A stretch of 64,000 bases of DNA from JABDQW01 sp942492025 (GTDB taxonomy: Bacteria; Pseudomonadota; Gammaproteobacteria; SZUA-229): assembly GCA_942492025.1 (NCBI GenBank), contig CALODJ010000012.1:1-64000 (forward strand), written 5' to 3'. Of the stretch, positions 18,337 to 27,530 are shown piece by piece. Position 1 is the stretch's first letter; each line of letters begins with the position of its first letter. The translations under genes and the position numbers were made by a program. A model generated the notes under the pieces. It saw nothing but the letters and a program-made list of their open reading frames with translations, was not told where the DNA came from and ran no database searches.

Positions 18337-20241
18337 TTACTGCCTGATTCTCCTGCCTGTCTGTTCGTTAGTGGTATCGCTATAGCCCTCAAGGCAGGAT
18401 TTCACCTGCTCCCTGTCCAGGGTTTCGTTTTGTTCCAGTGATTGAATGAGGCTGTCAAGCTGCGGCCGATGTTGCCGAATCAGTTCCAGCGCGCGGGCTT
18501 CGGCATCTTTCAACAAATGCCTCACGGCGTTATCCAGCGCTTGCGCGGAGTTTTCGGAAAAGCGCCTCGGTTGTGCGATCTCCCGCCCCAGAAACGGATG
18601 CTCTTCACTGTCACGCAAGTCCACCGGGCCTATCTCTTCCGACATGCCCCAGCGCGAAACCATGGCACGAGCCAGTGCGGTAGCCTGGGCGATATCATCA
18701 TCTGCACCCGAGCTGACGGTGCCGAGCAGTTCCTGCTCTGCGCATCGGCCACCCAGCATCACCGCCAGCCTGTCCAGCAGGTATTCCTCGGGCAGGGTAT
18801 GGCGCTCAAATTCCGGTAACTGGTGGGTCACACCCAGTGCCCGGCCACGCGGAATGATGCTGACCTTGTAAATGGGGTCAGCATGGGGAAGATAATAGGC
18901 TACCAGTGCATGTCCCGATTCATGCACTGCCAGGCGGTGCCGTTCCTCGGGCTGGATTGCGAGGGTGCGTACGGTACCCAGTAACAATTTATCGTGGGCA
19001 TCGTCAAAGTGATGCATCATCACTTTTGTCTCTTTATCGCGCGCGGCAAGCATGGCTGCTTCATTCACCAGGTTTTTAATGTCGGCACCGGAAAATCCCG
19101 GCGTACCAGCGGAAATGTTCTCCAGGTTCACATCATCAGCCAGCGGCACCTTGCGCGTGTGCACTTTCAATATGGCAACGCGATCGTTGCGGTCGGGCAA
19201 TTCCAGTACCACGTGGCGATCAAAACGACCCGGTCTGAGCAAGGCCGGGTCGAGCACATCCGGGCGATTCGTGGCCGCCAGGATAATCACCGCCTCATGG
19301 CCGCTGAAGCCATCCATCTCGGCCAGGATCTGGTTCAGGGTCTGCTCCCGTTCATCATGGCCGCCGCCCAGGCCGGTGCCACGGGTGCGCCCAATACTGT
19401 CCAGCTCATCGATGAAGATAATTGAAGGCGCAGTTTTCTTCGCTTCCTCAAAAAGATGCCTTACGCGAGATGCACCTACACCGACAAAAACTTCGATGAA
19501 TTCAGAGCCTGAAATGGAATAAAAGCGAACACCGGCTTCGCCGGCAAGGGCCTTCGCCATCAAAGTTTTGCCGGTACCCGGTGGCCCCATCAACAGCACC
19601 CCACGTGGTACTTCTGCACCAAGTTTGCGATACTGTTCAGGGTTCTTCAGGAATTCCAGCAGCTCGGTCACTTCACGCTTGGCAGCATCCTGTCCAGCGA
19701 TATCATCAAAAGTAGTCTCAGGAATTTCGGCGACTTGCGTATCACCACGGAGAAACTTTCCAAGTTCTCCTTTACCTCCCAGGCCACCGGAAATATTGCG
19801 CTGGGCTCGTCGAATAATCCAGATCCAGAACGCAATAATAAGCACCCAGGGCAAGTAACTGATGAGTATGGTGAACAGACTGGCCCGGCCATCCGACTGC
19901 AGCACCTTGATATCAACCTGTTTTTCTTCCAGTGCGGGTAACAGTGTTACGTCATCCATATCAGGCAAACGTGTTTGAAAACGGTTACCATATTCACTGT
20001 CAGGACCAATTGCTGCAGGCGTCAATAGCTCACCCTGAACATCGAGACCACGCAGCACAATCGACTCGATCTGGCTTTCATTCAACAGCGCCTTGAATCT
20101 GGTGTAGGTAATCTCATACACAGGCTCAGCTGGTGTTTTCGGGGAATAAAAATAATTAAGAGCCAGCAGTGCAACTAAGAATAAAGCAAAAATCGCCCAG
20201 ATGCGGGGTATAGGCTTAATTCGTGGCGCTTGCTGGGGCAT
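18337..20241 (-). CDS. ftsH: FtsH-family ATP-dependent zinc metalloprotease (paralogue)
   Basis: A 634-aa membrane AAA+ protease. Two N-terminal membrane helices (about 12-30 and 128-145) bracket a periplasmic segment. The AAA domain has Walker A GPPGTGKT (about 216), Walker B IIFIDELDSIG and the second region of homology (AATNRPDVLDPALLRPGRFD). The protease domain has the zinc-binding HESGH (about 437) and a downstream acidic ligand region. All catalytic motifs are intact. FtsH degrades membrane and short-lived cytosolic proteins. The absence of the usual rlmE/ftsJ and folP neighbours suggests an accessory copy. Its start overlaps the stop of a 46-codon ORF (TGATG). Confidence 0.93.
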   Translation of the reverse strand: MPQQAPRIKPIPRIWAIFALFLVALLALNYFYSPKTPAEPVYEITYTRFKALLNESQIESIVLRGLDVQGELLTPAAIGPDSEYGNRFQTRLPDMDDVTLLPALEEKQVDIKVLQSDGRASLFTILISYLPWVLIIAFWIWIIRRAQRNISGGLGGKGELGKFLRGDTQVAEIPETTFDDIAGQDAAKREVTELLEFLKNPEQYRKLGAEVPRGVLLMGPPGTGKTLMAKALAGEAGVRFYSISGSEFIEVFVGVGASRVRHLFEEAKKTAPSIIFIDELDSIGRTRGTGLGGGHDEREQTLNQILAEMDGFSGHEAVIILAATNRPDVLDPALLRPGRFDRHVVLELPDRNDRVAILKVHTRKVPLADDVNLENISAGTPGFSGADIKNLVNEAAMLAARDKETKVMMHHFDDAHDKLLLGTVRTLAIQPEERHRLAVHESGHALVAYYLPHADPIYKVSIIPRGRALGVTHQLPEFERHTLPEEYLLDRLAVMLGGRCAEQELLGTVSSGADDDIAQATALARAMVSRWGMSEEIGPVDLRDSEEHPFLGREIAQPRRFSENSAQALDNAVRHLLKDAEARALELIRQHRPQLDSLIQSLEQNETLDREQVKSCLEGYSDTTNEQTGRRIRQ

Positions 20242-20381
20242 CAGTCCACCTGATCCATTTCGGCTTCGAATAACCGGACTTCAATATAATCGTCATCCTC
20301 TTTGCAGAGCACGACCTGCAATAGCCGACCCGGGTAATTCTTGTACCACTCACCTTCTCGTGTAAATATATTTTCAGTCAT
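20241..20381 (-). CDS. 46-aa acidic small protein coupled to ftsH
   Basis: The frame starts MTENIFTREGEWYKNYPGRL and ends FEAEMDQVD; its TGA overlaps the ftsH ATG, implying translational coupling. About a third of the residues are acidic. Codon use is coding-like. The family is not recognised; it may be a co-factor or leader peptide for the protease. Confidence 0.6.
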   Translation of the reverse strand: MTENIFTREGEWYKNYPGRLLQVVLCKEDDDYIEVRLFEAEMDQVD

Positions 20382-20645
20382 CTTCAGATAGTCGCGTCAA
20401 GCTGGATTGATTGACCAGGTTTTATAAACATCAGCTTATATCAGATTAAGACAATAAAACATCTCGTTATTAAAGGATGCCAAAAGGGTCAGGGCCGATT
20501 GAAAATTTAAAGTGGAGATCAAACGAGTCTGGCCCACTACTGACTCATACATAACCCAGTCGATTAAGTTAGACAGTATTGTGGCAGACCTTTTACTGCA
20601 TAAGTAACACAGCAGGGATTTCGGCGACGACAGGTTCGGAGCGGC

Positions 20646-20774
20646 CTGAAAATTTTAATTGTTGAAGATAGCTCGAAAAATCACCTGGTTTCGGAGCTTA
20701 AACCGGTGTTATTTGCCCTGGAATCATTGTTTAAGCATAAGCTGTACTTTGATGTTTATTTTCAAGCGCATTGA
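20646..20774 (+). pseudogene. Response-regulator N-terminal relic (weak)
   Basis: An open stretch reads LKILIVEDSSKNHLVSELKP and continues to a stop at 42 residues. LIVEDS is the typical start of a receiver domain, but the phosphoacceptor and the rest are absent. There is no clear start codon (CTG or none). It could be the remains of a regulator upstream of the ornithine operon. Confidence 0.35.
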
Positions 20775-20854
20775 CTGACACAAGATGAAAATAAATTTGT
20801 GCCGTTTTTTGTTTAACATAGAATGGGTGTATTGTTCTCGAAAAGGAGTTTTGT

Positions 20855-21904
20855 ATGCGAGATCTTATCCGGGTGTTGATCCTTGGAACCGGGCAGATGG
20901 GGTCCGGGATTGCGCGTCTGGTATTGGAAAAACAGGGGCTCCAGCTTATAGGCGCTTATGCAAGAAGGGCGGAGCGCGCCGGTATGGACCTTGGCCGAGC
21001 GATCAGGCTTGAGCGTGATCTTGGTATCCCTGTCAGTGGTGAGTTGTCCGCCGTGATCGAGCAAGCACAGCCGCATATGGCAATTCAGGCAACCTGTTCA
21101 AGACTGGATGATGCCAAGGAGGAGATCACGATGCTCGTCAAACAGGGTATTAATGTAATCTCCATTGCGGAGGAGATGGCCTATCCGGCTGCGAAATCTC
21201 CATCTCTGGCTAAAGAACTGCATCAGTTGGCCATCGAAAATCGCGTATCGGTGCTTGGTGCCGGTATCAATCCCGGTTTTGTGCTTGATTTGCTTGTAAT
21301 CACACTTTCGGGGGTTTGTGCTGAAGTGCAATCCATTACAGCCAGGCGAGTCAACGACCTTTCCCCTTACGGGTCGACGGTACTCGCAAGCCAGGGTGTC
21401 GGCCTGACACCGATGGCGTTTGAGCAAGGCCTCAAAGATGGCACGGTGGTGGGTCATATCGGATTTGTTCAATCGATTCACATGATCGCTGCTGCGCTCG
21501 GCTGGGAAATCGATCATATTGAGCAAATGCGCGAGCCCATTGTCTCGCAGACAAGTCGTGCAACGCCGTTTATCAGCATTGAACCCGGGCAGGTAGCCGG
21601 CTGTTTGCACACCGCGATGGCATACCAGCAAGGTAAACCGGTTATCACACTTGTTCATCCGCAACAGATTGATCCGAGCCTGGATGGACTCGAGACGGGC
21701 GACAGCGTAGAGATCACGGGTACCCCGAACGTGCATTTGGCAGGCAGTCCCGAGATACCGGGTGGACAGGGGACGGCGGCACTTGCCGTGAACATGATCC
21801 CCCGCGTATTGAGTGCTAAGGCTGGTCTCTATTCCATGATGGATCTGCCCGTGCCTTCCGCAATGCTGGGCGACGCACGCAGCTTTGTCTACCGGGATTA
21901 CTGA
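20855..21904 (+). CDS. ord: 2,4-diaminopentanoate dehydrogenase
   Basis: A 349-aa NAD(P)-dependent dehydrogenase of the DapB-like Ord family. The N-terminal Rossmann motif is LGTGQMGSGIARLVLE (about 10-25). Ord deaminates 2,4-diaminopentanoate oxidatively to 2-amino-4-ketopentanoate, step three of ornithine fermentation. The identification rests on fold plus context: it is followed without gap by ortA, ortB, oraS and oraE. Start ATG has AAGGAG at 8 nt. It is the first gene of the operon, so the promoter should lie in 20775-20850. Confidence 0.9.
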   Translation: MRDLIRVLILGTGQMGSGIARLVLEKQGLQLIGAYARRAERAGMDLGRAIRLERDLGIPVSGELSAVIEQAQPHMAIQATCSRLDDAKEEITMLVKQGINVISIAEEMAYPAAKSPSLAKELHQLAIENRVSVLGAGINPGFVLDLLVITLSGVCAEVQSITARRVNDLSPYGSTVLASQGVGLTPMAFEQGLKDGTVVGHIGFVQSIHMIAAALGWEIDHIEQMREPIVSQTSRATPFISIEPGQVAGCLHTAMAYQQGKPVITLVHPQQIDPSLDGLETGDSVEITGTPNVHLAGSPEIPGGQGTAALAVNMIPRVLSAKAGLYSMMDLPVPSAMLGDARSFVYRDY

Positions 21905-21915
21905 GGCTAGCAGCC

Positions 21916-22230
21916 ATGACAGATCTGGTCGAAAAAGGAACCTGGGTTGAGATCTACAACGTCGTGCTCCCGGCCAATGAACGGGCGCCACAGGTGCCGG
22001 CGGATACCCGACGGGTGCCGCTGGAGATGCGCGTCAAGGGTTTTCTGCTGGCGCCTGCTGCCATTGGCGGGAATGCCGAAATCGAAACGCTGAGTGGTCG
22101 TCATCTGCGTGGCAGACTGGCAGAAGTGAATCCTGCCTATACACACAGTTTTGGTTCCCCTGTGCCTGAACTCTCACCCATCGGCTGCGAGGTGCGTGCC
22201 TTGCTGCGTGAGAAAGGACGTATGCAATGA
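21916..22230 (+). CDS. ortA: 2-amino-4-ketopentanoate thiolase, alpha subunit
   Basis: A 104-aa protein matching OrtA in length and motif content: GTWVEIYNVVLPANERAPQVP, a VPLEMRVKGFLL strand and a conserved LRGRLAEVNPAYTHSFG segment. OrtA with OrtB cleaves 2-amino-4-ketopentanoate with CoA to acetyl-CoA and alanine. It begins 11 bp after ord and overlaps ortB by 4 bp. Confidence 0.88.
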   Translation: MTDLVEKGTWVEIYNVVLPANERAPQVPADTRRVPLEMRVKGFLLAPAAIGGNAEIETLSGRHLRGRLAEVNPAYTHSFGSPVPELSPIGCEVRALLREKGRMQ

Positions 22231-23648
22231 CGCAAGAAAGTTACGCAGCCATCATGGATCAACGTGCTGAGATCATGCGCACCTCAGTAGGTATCGATTA
22301 TGAGCAATATACAACCGGTCGTCTGGCATTCGATTATGAACGCTTGATGGCCGACACGGGCTACGATGTAGAAGCGGCCTGGGCAGTACAGAAGACGACG
22401 TCTGTTGGCAATACGCCACTGGTAGAACTCAGGAATATCACCGAACTGGTGCGCTCCGTGTCAAGCGATGGAAAAGGCGCACGCATATTTGTGAAGGACG
22501 AAGCGGCCAATCCTTCCGGCTCATTTAAAGACCGCCGCGCATCATTGTCGGTGCATGAAGCCAGCAAACGTGGCTACCGTGGTGTGTCCGCAGCAACCAG
22601 TGGTAATTATGGTGCGGCGGTGGCCTCACAAGCGGCGAAAGCGGGTTTGCGTTGCATCATCGTGCAGGAAGCATTTGACAGTGAAGGTATCCTGCAACCG
22701 GAGATCGCGGAAAAGACCCGCGCCTGCGAAGCTTACGGTGCCGAGGTCATACGTCTTTCGGTAGGGCCGGAACTGTTTTATATGTTGCTTCGCGTACTCA
22801 AGGAGACAGGTTATTTCAATGCCTCGCTGTACACACCGTATTCTGTGCTGGGTATCGAAACGCTGGGTTATGAGATTGCATTGCAAATGCAGGAACAAAG
22901 CGGCGTGTTTCCCGATGTCGTCATTGCGACCCATGCCGGCGGTGGTAACCTCACCGGTACCGCACGTGGCCTGTACAAAGCGGGGGCGGTCAACAGCCAG
23001 ATGATCGCCGCCAGTGTCGATCTTTCCGGCTTGCACATGGCTTCGGATCATGATTTCAATCGCAAGTCATTCACCACCGGGCATACCGGTTTCTCGATGC
23101 CGTTTACCACCTGGCCGGATCGGGCGGATGTGCCGCGCAATGCTGCACGTGCATTGCGTTACATGGATCGTTTCGTAACGGTCTCACAGGGCGAGGTATT
23201 CTATATGACCCAGCTGCTGGCAGAACTGGAAGGGCTTGAGCGGGGACCTGCTGGCAATACCTCACTGGCGGCTGCTTTTGTTATCGCGCAGGAACTCGAT
23301 CAGGAGCAAACTGTTGTGGTTCAGGAAACAGAATATACCGGTGCAGGTAAACACCCGTTAGCGCAACTCAACCTGGCTAAACAAATGGGTATCGAAGTCA
23401 GGCGTGGTGACCCGCGTGACAACAAGCCCGGTCAAAGCATTGTCATACCTGAACACCCCGCCCAACTGGCGGTGGTAAACATAGACCTGGATCACGTGCG
23501 ACGTACCTATCTGCAGAACGCCATTAAACAACTTCCGCAAGGCGAGAGCCTGTCGAAAATCGATCTTGCCTTTCTCGCGGAAGAGACACGAATCAGCCAG
23601 ACCCATGTGGAGGAGATTCTCAATGAGCTCACTGGAAAGACCGGATGA
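22227..23648 (+). CDS. ortB: 2-amino-4-ketopentanoate thiolase, beta subunit (PLP enzyme)
   Basis: A 473-aa fold-type II PLP enzyme, related to threonine synthase. The PLP lysine is Lys101 in NPSGSFKDRRAS; a glycine-rich phosphate loop (THAGGGNLTGTARGL) and VAATSGNYGAAV-like segment fit the fold. It is the catalytic thiolase subunit in clostridial ornithine degradation. It overlaps ortA by 4 bp and oraS by 26 bp, so translation is tightly coupled. Confidence 0.9.
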   Translation: MTQESYAAIMDQRAEIMRTSVGIDYEQYTTGRLAFDYERLMADTGYDVEAAWAVQKTTSVGNTPLVELRNITELVRSVSSDGKGARIFVKDEAANPSGSFKDRRASLSVHEASKRGYRGVSAATSGNYGAAVASQAAKAGLRCIIVQEAFDSEGILQPEIAEKTRACEAYGAEVIRLSVGPELFYMLLRVLKETGYFNASLYTPYSVLGIETLGYEIALQMQEQSGVFPDVVIATHAGGGNLTGTARGLYKAGAVNSQMIAASVDLSGLHMASDHDFNRKSFTTGHTGFSMPFTTWPDRADVPRNAARALRYMDRFVTVSQGEVFYMTQLLAELEGLERGPAGNTSLAAAFVIAQELDQEQTVVVQETEYTGAGKHPLAQLNLAKQMGIEVRRGDPRDNKPGQSIVIPEHPAQLAVVNIDLDHVRRTYLQNAIKQLPQGESLSKIDLAFLAEETRISQTHVEEILNELTGKTG

Positions 23649-23964
23649 TTTTGAGCTGCGCCGTGCGCATCTCAAGGCCATGTCGGATGAAGACTTGCAT
23701 GCGTATTTCTGGGAGCTCGTTGACCGGATCGTTGCACCGTTGATCGAACAAGCACGTACTCATACCAGTCCGGCCATTGAACGCTCGGTATTGTTACGCA
23801 TGGGGTTCTCGAGTATCGAGTCCAAACAACTGGTTGATCAAATGAATAAACACGGGCTGCTCGGTCACGGTGCAGGACAGATGGTACTTGAACTGGCAAA
23901 GACTAAAGGCATTACTGTGCGCGAAGCAGGCGAGGCAATGTTACAGGGTGAGCTTAAACCATGA
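23623..23964 (+). CDS. oraS: D-ornithine 4,5-aminomutase, small subunit
   Basis: A 113-aa protein with the OraS pattern: RRAHLKAMSDEDLHAYFWEL (the substrate-side helix region), TSPAIERSVLLRMGFSSIES and GHGAGQMVLELAK. Start ATG 23623 has GAGGAG at 7 nt and lies inside the ortB end; the frame is open further upstream but family length supports this start. Overlaps oraE by 4 bp. OraS is required to assemble the B12-dependent mutase. Confidence 0.9.
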   Translation: MSSLERPDDFELRRAHLKAMSDEDLHAYFWELVDRIVAPLIEQARTHTSPAIERSVLLRMGFSSIESKQLVDQMNKHGLLGHGAGQMVLELAKTKGITVREAGEAMLQGELKP

Positions 23965-26159
23965 AGCTGGATCCGAACAAAAAACTCGATATCGAGGAAG
24001 TCCTCAAGGACCTCGATAAATATCGGCCCAGGCGCAAAGGCTGGCGTTGGCGCAATAAGATTGAAAACCAGCAGATCGGACCCTTTGTCTACAGGGATAC
24101 CTCGGCCAGTCTTGAAAACTCGGTACCCTTACCTGCCGCAGAATACTTCCATAACATCGATCCCCAGTGTGACTATGTCATTACCACGGAGATTTCATCC
24201 GGCCGGTTTGAAGATGATCTGCGCCGGATGCGTATGGCCGCCTGGCATGGCGCCGACCACATCATGGTCATTCGTACCACCGGGCAGTCGCATATCGATG
24301 GCCTGATCGAAGGCACACCCGAGGGTGTCGGTGGCGTTCCCATTACCCGGAAACAGATCCGGGCAACGCGCAAGGCGCTTGATGCGATCGAAGAAGAAGT
24401 TGGCAGGCCGATAAACTTTCATTCTTACGTCAGCGGCGTTGCCGGCCCGGAAATCGCCGTGCTATTTAGCGAGGAGGGTGTCAACGGGGCACACCAGGAT
24501 CCCCAGTACAATGTACTCTACCGTGACATTAACATGCACCGCTCACTGGTTGATGCTGCCGAGTCAAAAAGGATTATGGCGGACGCCGGCATCCTGCAAC
24601 TGGATGGGGCGCATAATGCCAATGCGACTGCAAAAGAGGCATGGAAGGTGACGCCGGAGTTACTGGTTCAGCATGCCATTAATACGGCTTACTCACGTGC
24701 AGCAGGTATGCCGGCTGATTTGATTGCGCTTTCCACCGTGCCGCCCACCGCACCACCGGCACCGAAAATGCGACTGGATCTGCCCTACGCTGTTGCGCTG
24801 CGTGAATTGTTCACCGGTTATAAATTCCGCGCCCAACAGAATACGCGTTACATGGAGGCAGACACGCTCGAAACGACCGTAACGCACGTACTCGATACCT
24901 TGATCTCGCGGCTGACCTCTGCCGATATACAGAGCACGATTACACCCGATGAGGGGCGCAACATCCCCTGGCATTACAACAATATTGCGGGGGTCAACAG
25001 CACCCGGCAAACACTGATGGGTATCGATGGCATTAACGAGCAGATCGAGCTCAAGCACGATGGGCCTCTACAGGTCCAGGCACGTGAACTCAAAGAACGG
25101 GCAGTACTGTTCCTCGAAGAAATTCTCGAAGGCGGCGGGTATTATGCTGCGGTTGAAGCAGGTCAGTTCGTTGACTCGGGTTATTATCCGGAACGCAATG
25201 GTGACGGTATTGCGCGCGATCCCGCAGGGGGTGATGGTGCCGATACGGTTATCCCGCGTCAGCCTGATTACGGTGCACCCGTGTGCAGCCACTTTGGTAA
25301 CAATGTCTATGCCCAAAGCAAAGACAAGCCCTGTGATTACTATGGTGGCTGCACCTTATGTGATGAAACCAAGATACAGTATATCGATGAACTGGATCCC
25401 GACGACAATGTTGAAAAACGCTTGCAGCTACCATTGGCCGAACGGGCGCAGGGACTAATAAGGCCCGAGGTTGAAAAACATGGCGACAGTATTGTCTGTG
25501 TCACATTGTTTGTCCCGGACAGTCCGGACAGCGCCGAACAGGCGGCGCTTGAAATGGTTAAACACATGGGCCTGAACAATCCTGAAGTGATCAGTCGGCG
25601 GATGATGCATCCTGCTGAGGGTAGTTTATTCGAGATTAAAGGCATACTGAATGTTGCGATTAAAAAAGATAATCTCCCGCAAGTTGCGACAGTGGAGCCG
25701 CTATCAGAAGCGGAGATCGAAGCCTGGGTACGGCCTCGAAATATCCACGTAGTCGCCGCCACTGTGGGTGAAGATGAACATTCGGTTGGCTTGCACGAGA
25801 TCCTCGATATAAAACACGGCGGCATTGAAAAGTACGGCTTTCTCTGCCATGACCTGGGCACGTCTGTTTCTATCGAGCGTGTGGTAGAGATGGTCGAGGA
25901 ATCGAATGCACACGTTGTACTGGTTTCAACCATCATTACCCACGCCGATGTCCACAAACAACACATGCGGGAGCTGGATGAGCTCGTCAAGGCGCGCGGA
26001 TTGCGCGAGCAACTTGTTCTGGTGGCTGGTGGCAGCCAGGTGACCGACAAGCTGGCGCGTGAGTGTGGCATGGATGCGGGTTTTGGTCACGGCACTAGCG
26101 GGCATGATGTAGCCAGTTTCCTGATGCAAGCCTTGCGCGACAGAGAACATGAACAATAA
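23961..26159 (+). CDS. oraE: D-ornithine 4,5-aminomutase, large subunit (B12- and PLP-dependent)
   Basis: A 732-aa adenosylcobalamin enzyme that moves the 5-amino group of D-ornithine to carbon 4. The N-terminal two thirds form the TIM-barrel region; the C-terminus has a Rossmann B12-binding domain with DEHSVG (D-x-H-x-x-G, His about 607) and then DIKHGGIEKYGF, where the family's PLP lysine is expected. VLVAGGSQVTDKLA and GFGHGTSGHDVASF complete the cobalamin pocket. The gene needs B12 supply; no cobalamin riboswitch was recognised upstream of the operon. Confidence 0.94.
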   Translation: MKLDPNKKLDIEEVLKDLDKYRPRRKGWRWRNKIENQQIGPFVYRDTSASLENSVPLPAAEYFHNIDPQCDYVITTEISSGRFEDDLRRMRMAAWHGADHIMVIRTTGQSHIDGLIEGTPEGVGGVPITRKQIRATRKALDAIEEEVGRPINFHSYVSGVAGPEIAVLFSEEGVNGAHQDPQYNVLYRDINMHRSLVDAAESKRIMADAGILQLDGAHNANATAKEAWKVTPELLVQHAINTAYSRAAGMPADLIALSTVPPTAPPAPKMRLDLPYAVALRELFTGYKFRAQQNTRYMEADTLETTVTHVLDTLISRLTSADIQSTITPDEGRNIPWHYNNIAGVNSTRQTLMGIDGINEQIELKHDGPLQVQARELKERAVLFLEEILEGGGYYAAVEAGQFVDSGYYPERNGDGIARDPAGGDGADTVIPRQPDYGAPVCSHFGNNVYAQSKDKPCDYYGGCTLCDETKIQYIDELDPDDNVEKRLQLPLAERAQGLIRPEVEKHGDSIVCVTLFVPDSPDSAEQAALEMVKHMGLNNPEVISRRMMHPAEGSLFEIKGILNVAIKKDNLPQVATVEPLSEAEIEAWVRPRNIHVVAATVGEDEHSVGLHEILDIKHGGIEKYGFLCHDLGTSVSIERVVEMVEESNAHVVLVSTIITHADVHKQHMRELDELVKARGLREQLVLVAGGSQVTDKLARECGMDAGFGHGTSGHDVASFLMQALRDREHEQ

Positions 26160-26432
26160 GGAACACTCATGATGTTTTATATGGGTCTTCACCAGACTTA
26201 GTGGGTTGATACGATAAATGTTTGCCAAAGAGGTGCAGAGGCAAATGCTTATTTTGTTGTTTTGATCTGTACAACAGTGAATCGAGGAGCCGCTTTAGCC
26301 GCGAACATTCCGTCAGATCGCGATGAATTCGGGCTGAAGCCGCTCAAAACTCAAAACCTCTGTGTTCTCTGTGACCGCTGTGGTTAACATCTGAATGTTT
26401 ACCCACTCGATATAGGGAAGAGCCGTTTATAT
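26160..26432. other. Intergenic gap inside the ornithine cluster
   Basis: No gene seen. The two halves contain loosely inverted GAGGTGCAGAGGC and CCTCTGTGTTCTCTG motifs. This 270-bp break suggests a separate promoter for the ornithine racemase gene. Confidence 0.4.
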
Positions 26433-27527
26433 ATGACTACACCAGACCTCGTCATAGATCTCGACAAGATCGAACACAACACGCGTACGATCGTTGAATT
26501 GTGTAATCAATACGGCATCGAAGTGACAGGCGTGACCAAGGTGACATGCGGACATCCACAGGTAGCGAAGGCGATGTTACGCGGTGGTGTCACTGCGATT
26601 GCCGACTCTCGTCTGGAAAATATTCAGCGGCTGATCAATGCAGGGGTTGATACGAAATTAATGTTACTGCGGCTGCCAGCTTTATCCAGCGTGGATGATG
26701 TCGTCGAATTAGTCGCGGTGAGTCTGAATTCCGAGCTTGCCGTGCTCGAAGCATTGTCATCAGCAGCCCAACGATGTGGCAAGGTGCACGATGTTGTACT
26801 CATGGTGGACCTGGGCGATCTGCGTGAAGGGATCTGGCCTGACGATCTCATTCCAGTTGTCAGGGGAGCGATCAAACTGCCCGGCATTCACATTACAGGG
26901 CTTGGTACCAACCTGGCCTGCTTCGCAGGTGTGATGCCGGACGCAGACAATATGAACCGATTGGTGGAACTTGCTACCGAGGTAGAGCAATGCTTCAACT
27001 TCTCGCTGGAGTTGATTTCGGCAGTCAACTCCAGCGGACTCGATCTGATTGCTTCCGGTCGCATGCCCGAGCGAGTCAACCATGCCCGCATCGGCGAGGC
27101 GATTCTGTTGGGCCGCGAGACCACGCATCGAAAGCCATGGCCCAATACGTATCAGGATGCTTTCGTGTTACATGCTGAAGTACTCGAGCTGAAAAAGAAA
27201 CCGTCAGTTCCACTGGGGGATCGGTGCGAGGATGCGTTTGGAACGCGACCTGAATTTGAACAACGCGGTGAGATCATGCGGGCCTTGTTAAACGTGGGTC
27301 GCGAAGATATTAATGTCGAAGGACTTACACCGCAAGATCCACGCGTGGTAATCCTCGGCGCTTCCAGTGGCTACCTTATCGTTGATGTAACAGCAGTTGC
27401 CGCCAGCATTCGGGTGGGTGACACCCTGTCATTTTTAATGAATTACGCTGCATTGCTGGCCGCAATGACATCAGGGTATGTGAAAAAGCACGCCTATCAA
27501 GGCGGTGACCGGGTGGAGAAACAATAA
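26433..27527 (+). CDS. orr: Ornithine racemase (alanine-racemase fold)
   Basis: A 364-aa fold-type III PLP protein. The PLP lysine is Lys36 in GVTKVTCGHPQVA; phosphate-binding residues fit SGRMPERVNHARIGEAILLG. The family includes clostridial ornithine racemase, which supplies D-ornithine to OraSE; the position next to oraE supports this over a generic amino-acid racemase. Substrate specificity cannot be proven from sequence. Followed after 3 bp by the alr remnant. Confidence 0.85.
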   Translation: MTTPDLVIDLDKIEHNTRTIVELCNQYGIEVTGVTKVTCGHPQVAKAMLRGGVTAIADSRLENIQRLINAGVDTKLMLLRLPALSSVDDVVELVAVSLNSELAVLEALSSAAQRCGKVHDVVLMVDLGDLREGIWPDDLIPVVRGAIKLPGIHITGLGTNLACFAGVMPDADNMNRLVELATEVEQCFNFSLELISAVNSSGLDLIASGRMPERVNHARIGEAILLGRETTHRKPWPNTYQDAFVLHAEVLELKKKPSVPLGDRCEDAFGTRPEFEQRGEIMRALLNVGREDINVEGLTPQDPRVVILGASSGYLIVDVTAVAASIRVGDTLSFLMNYAALLAAMTSGYVKKHAYQGGDRVEKQ

Positions 27528-27530
27528 CCA

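Noticed and set aside
20382..20850. Cobalamin riboswitch upstream of the B12-dependent operon
   Set aside because: No B12-box-like sequence was recognised in the 470-bp leader.
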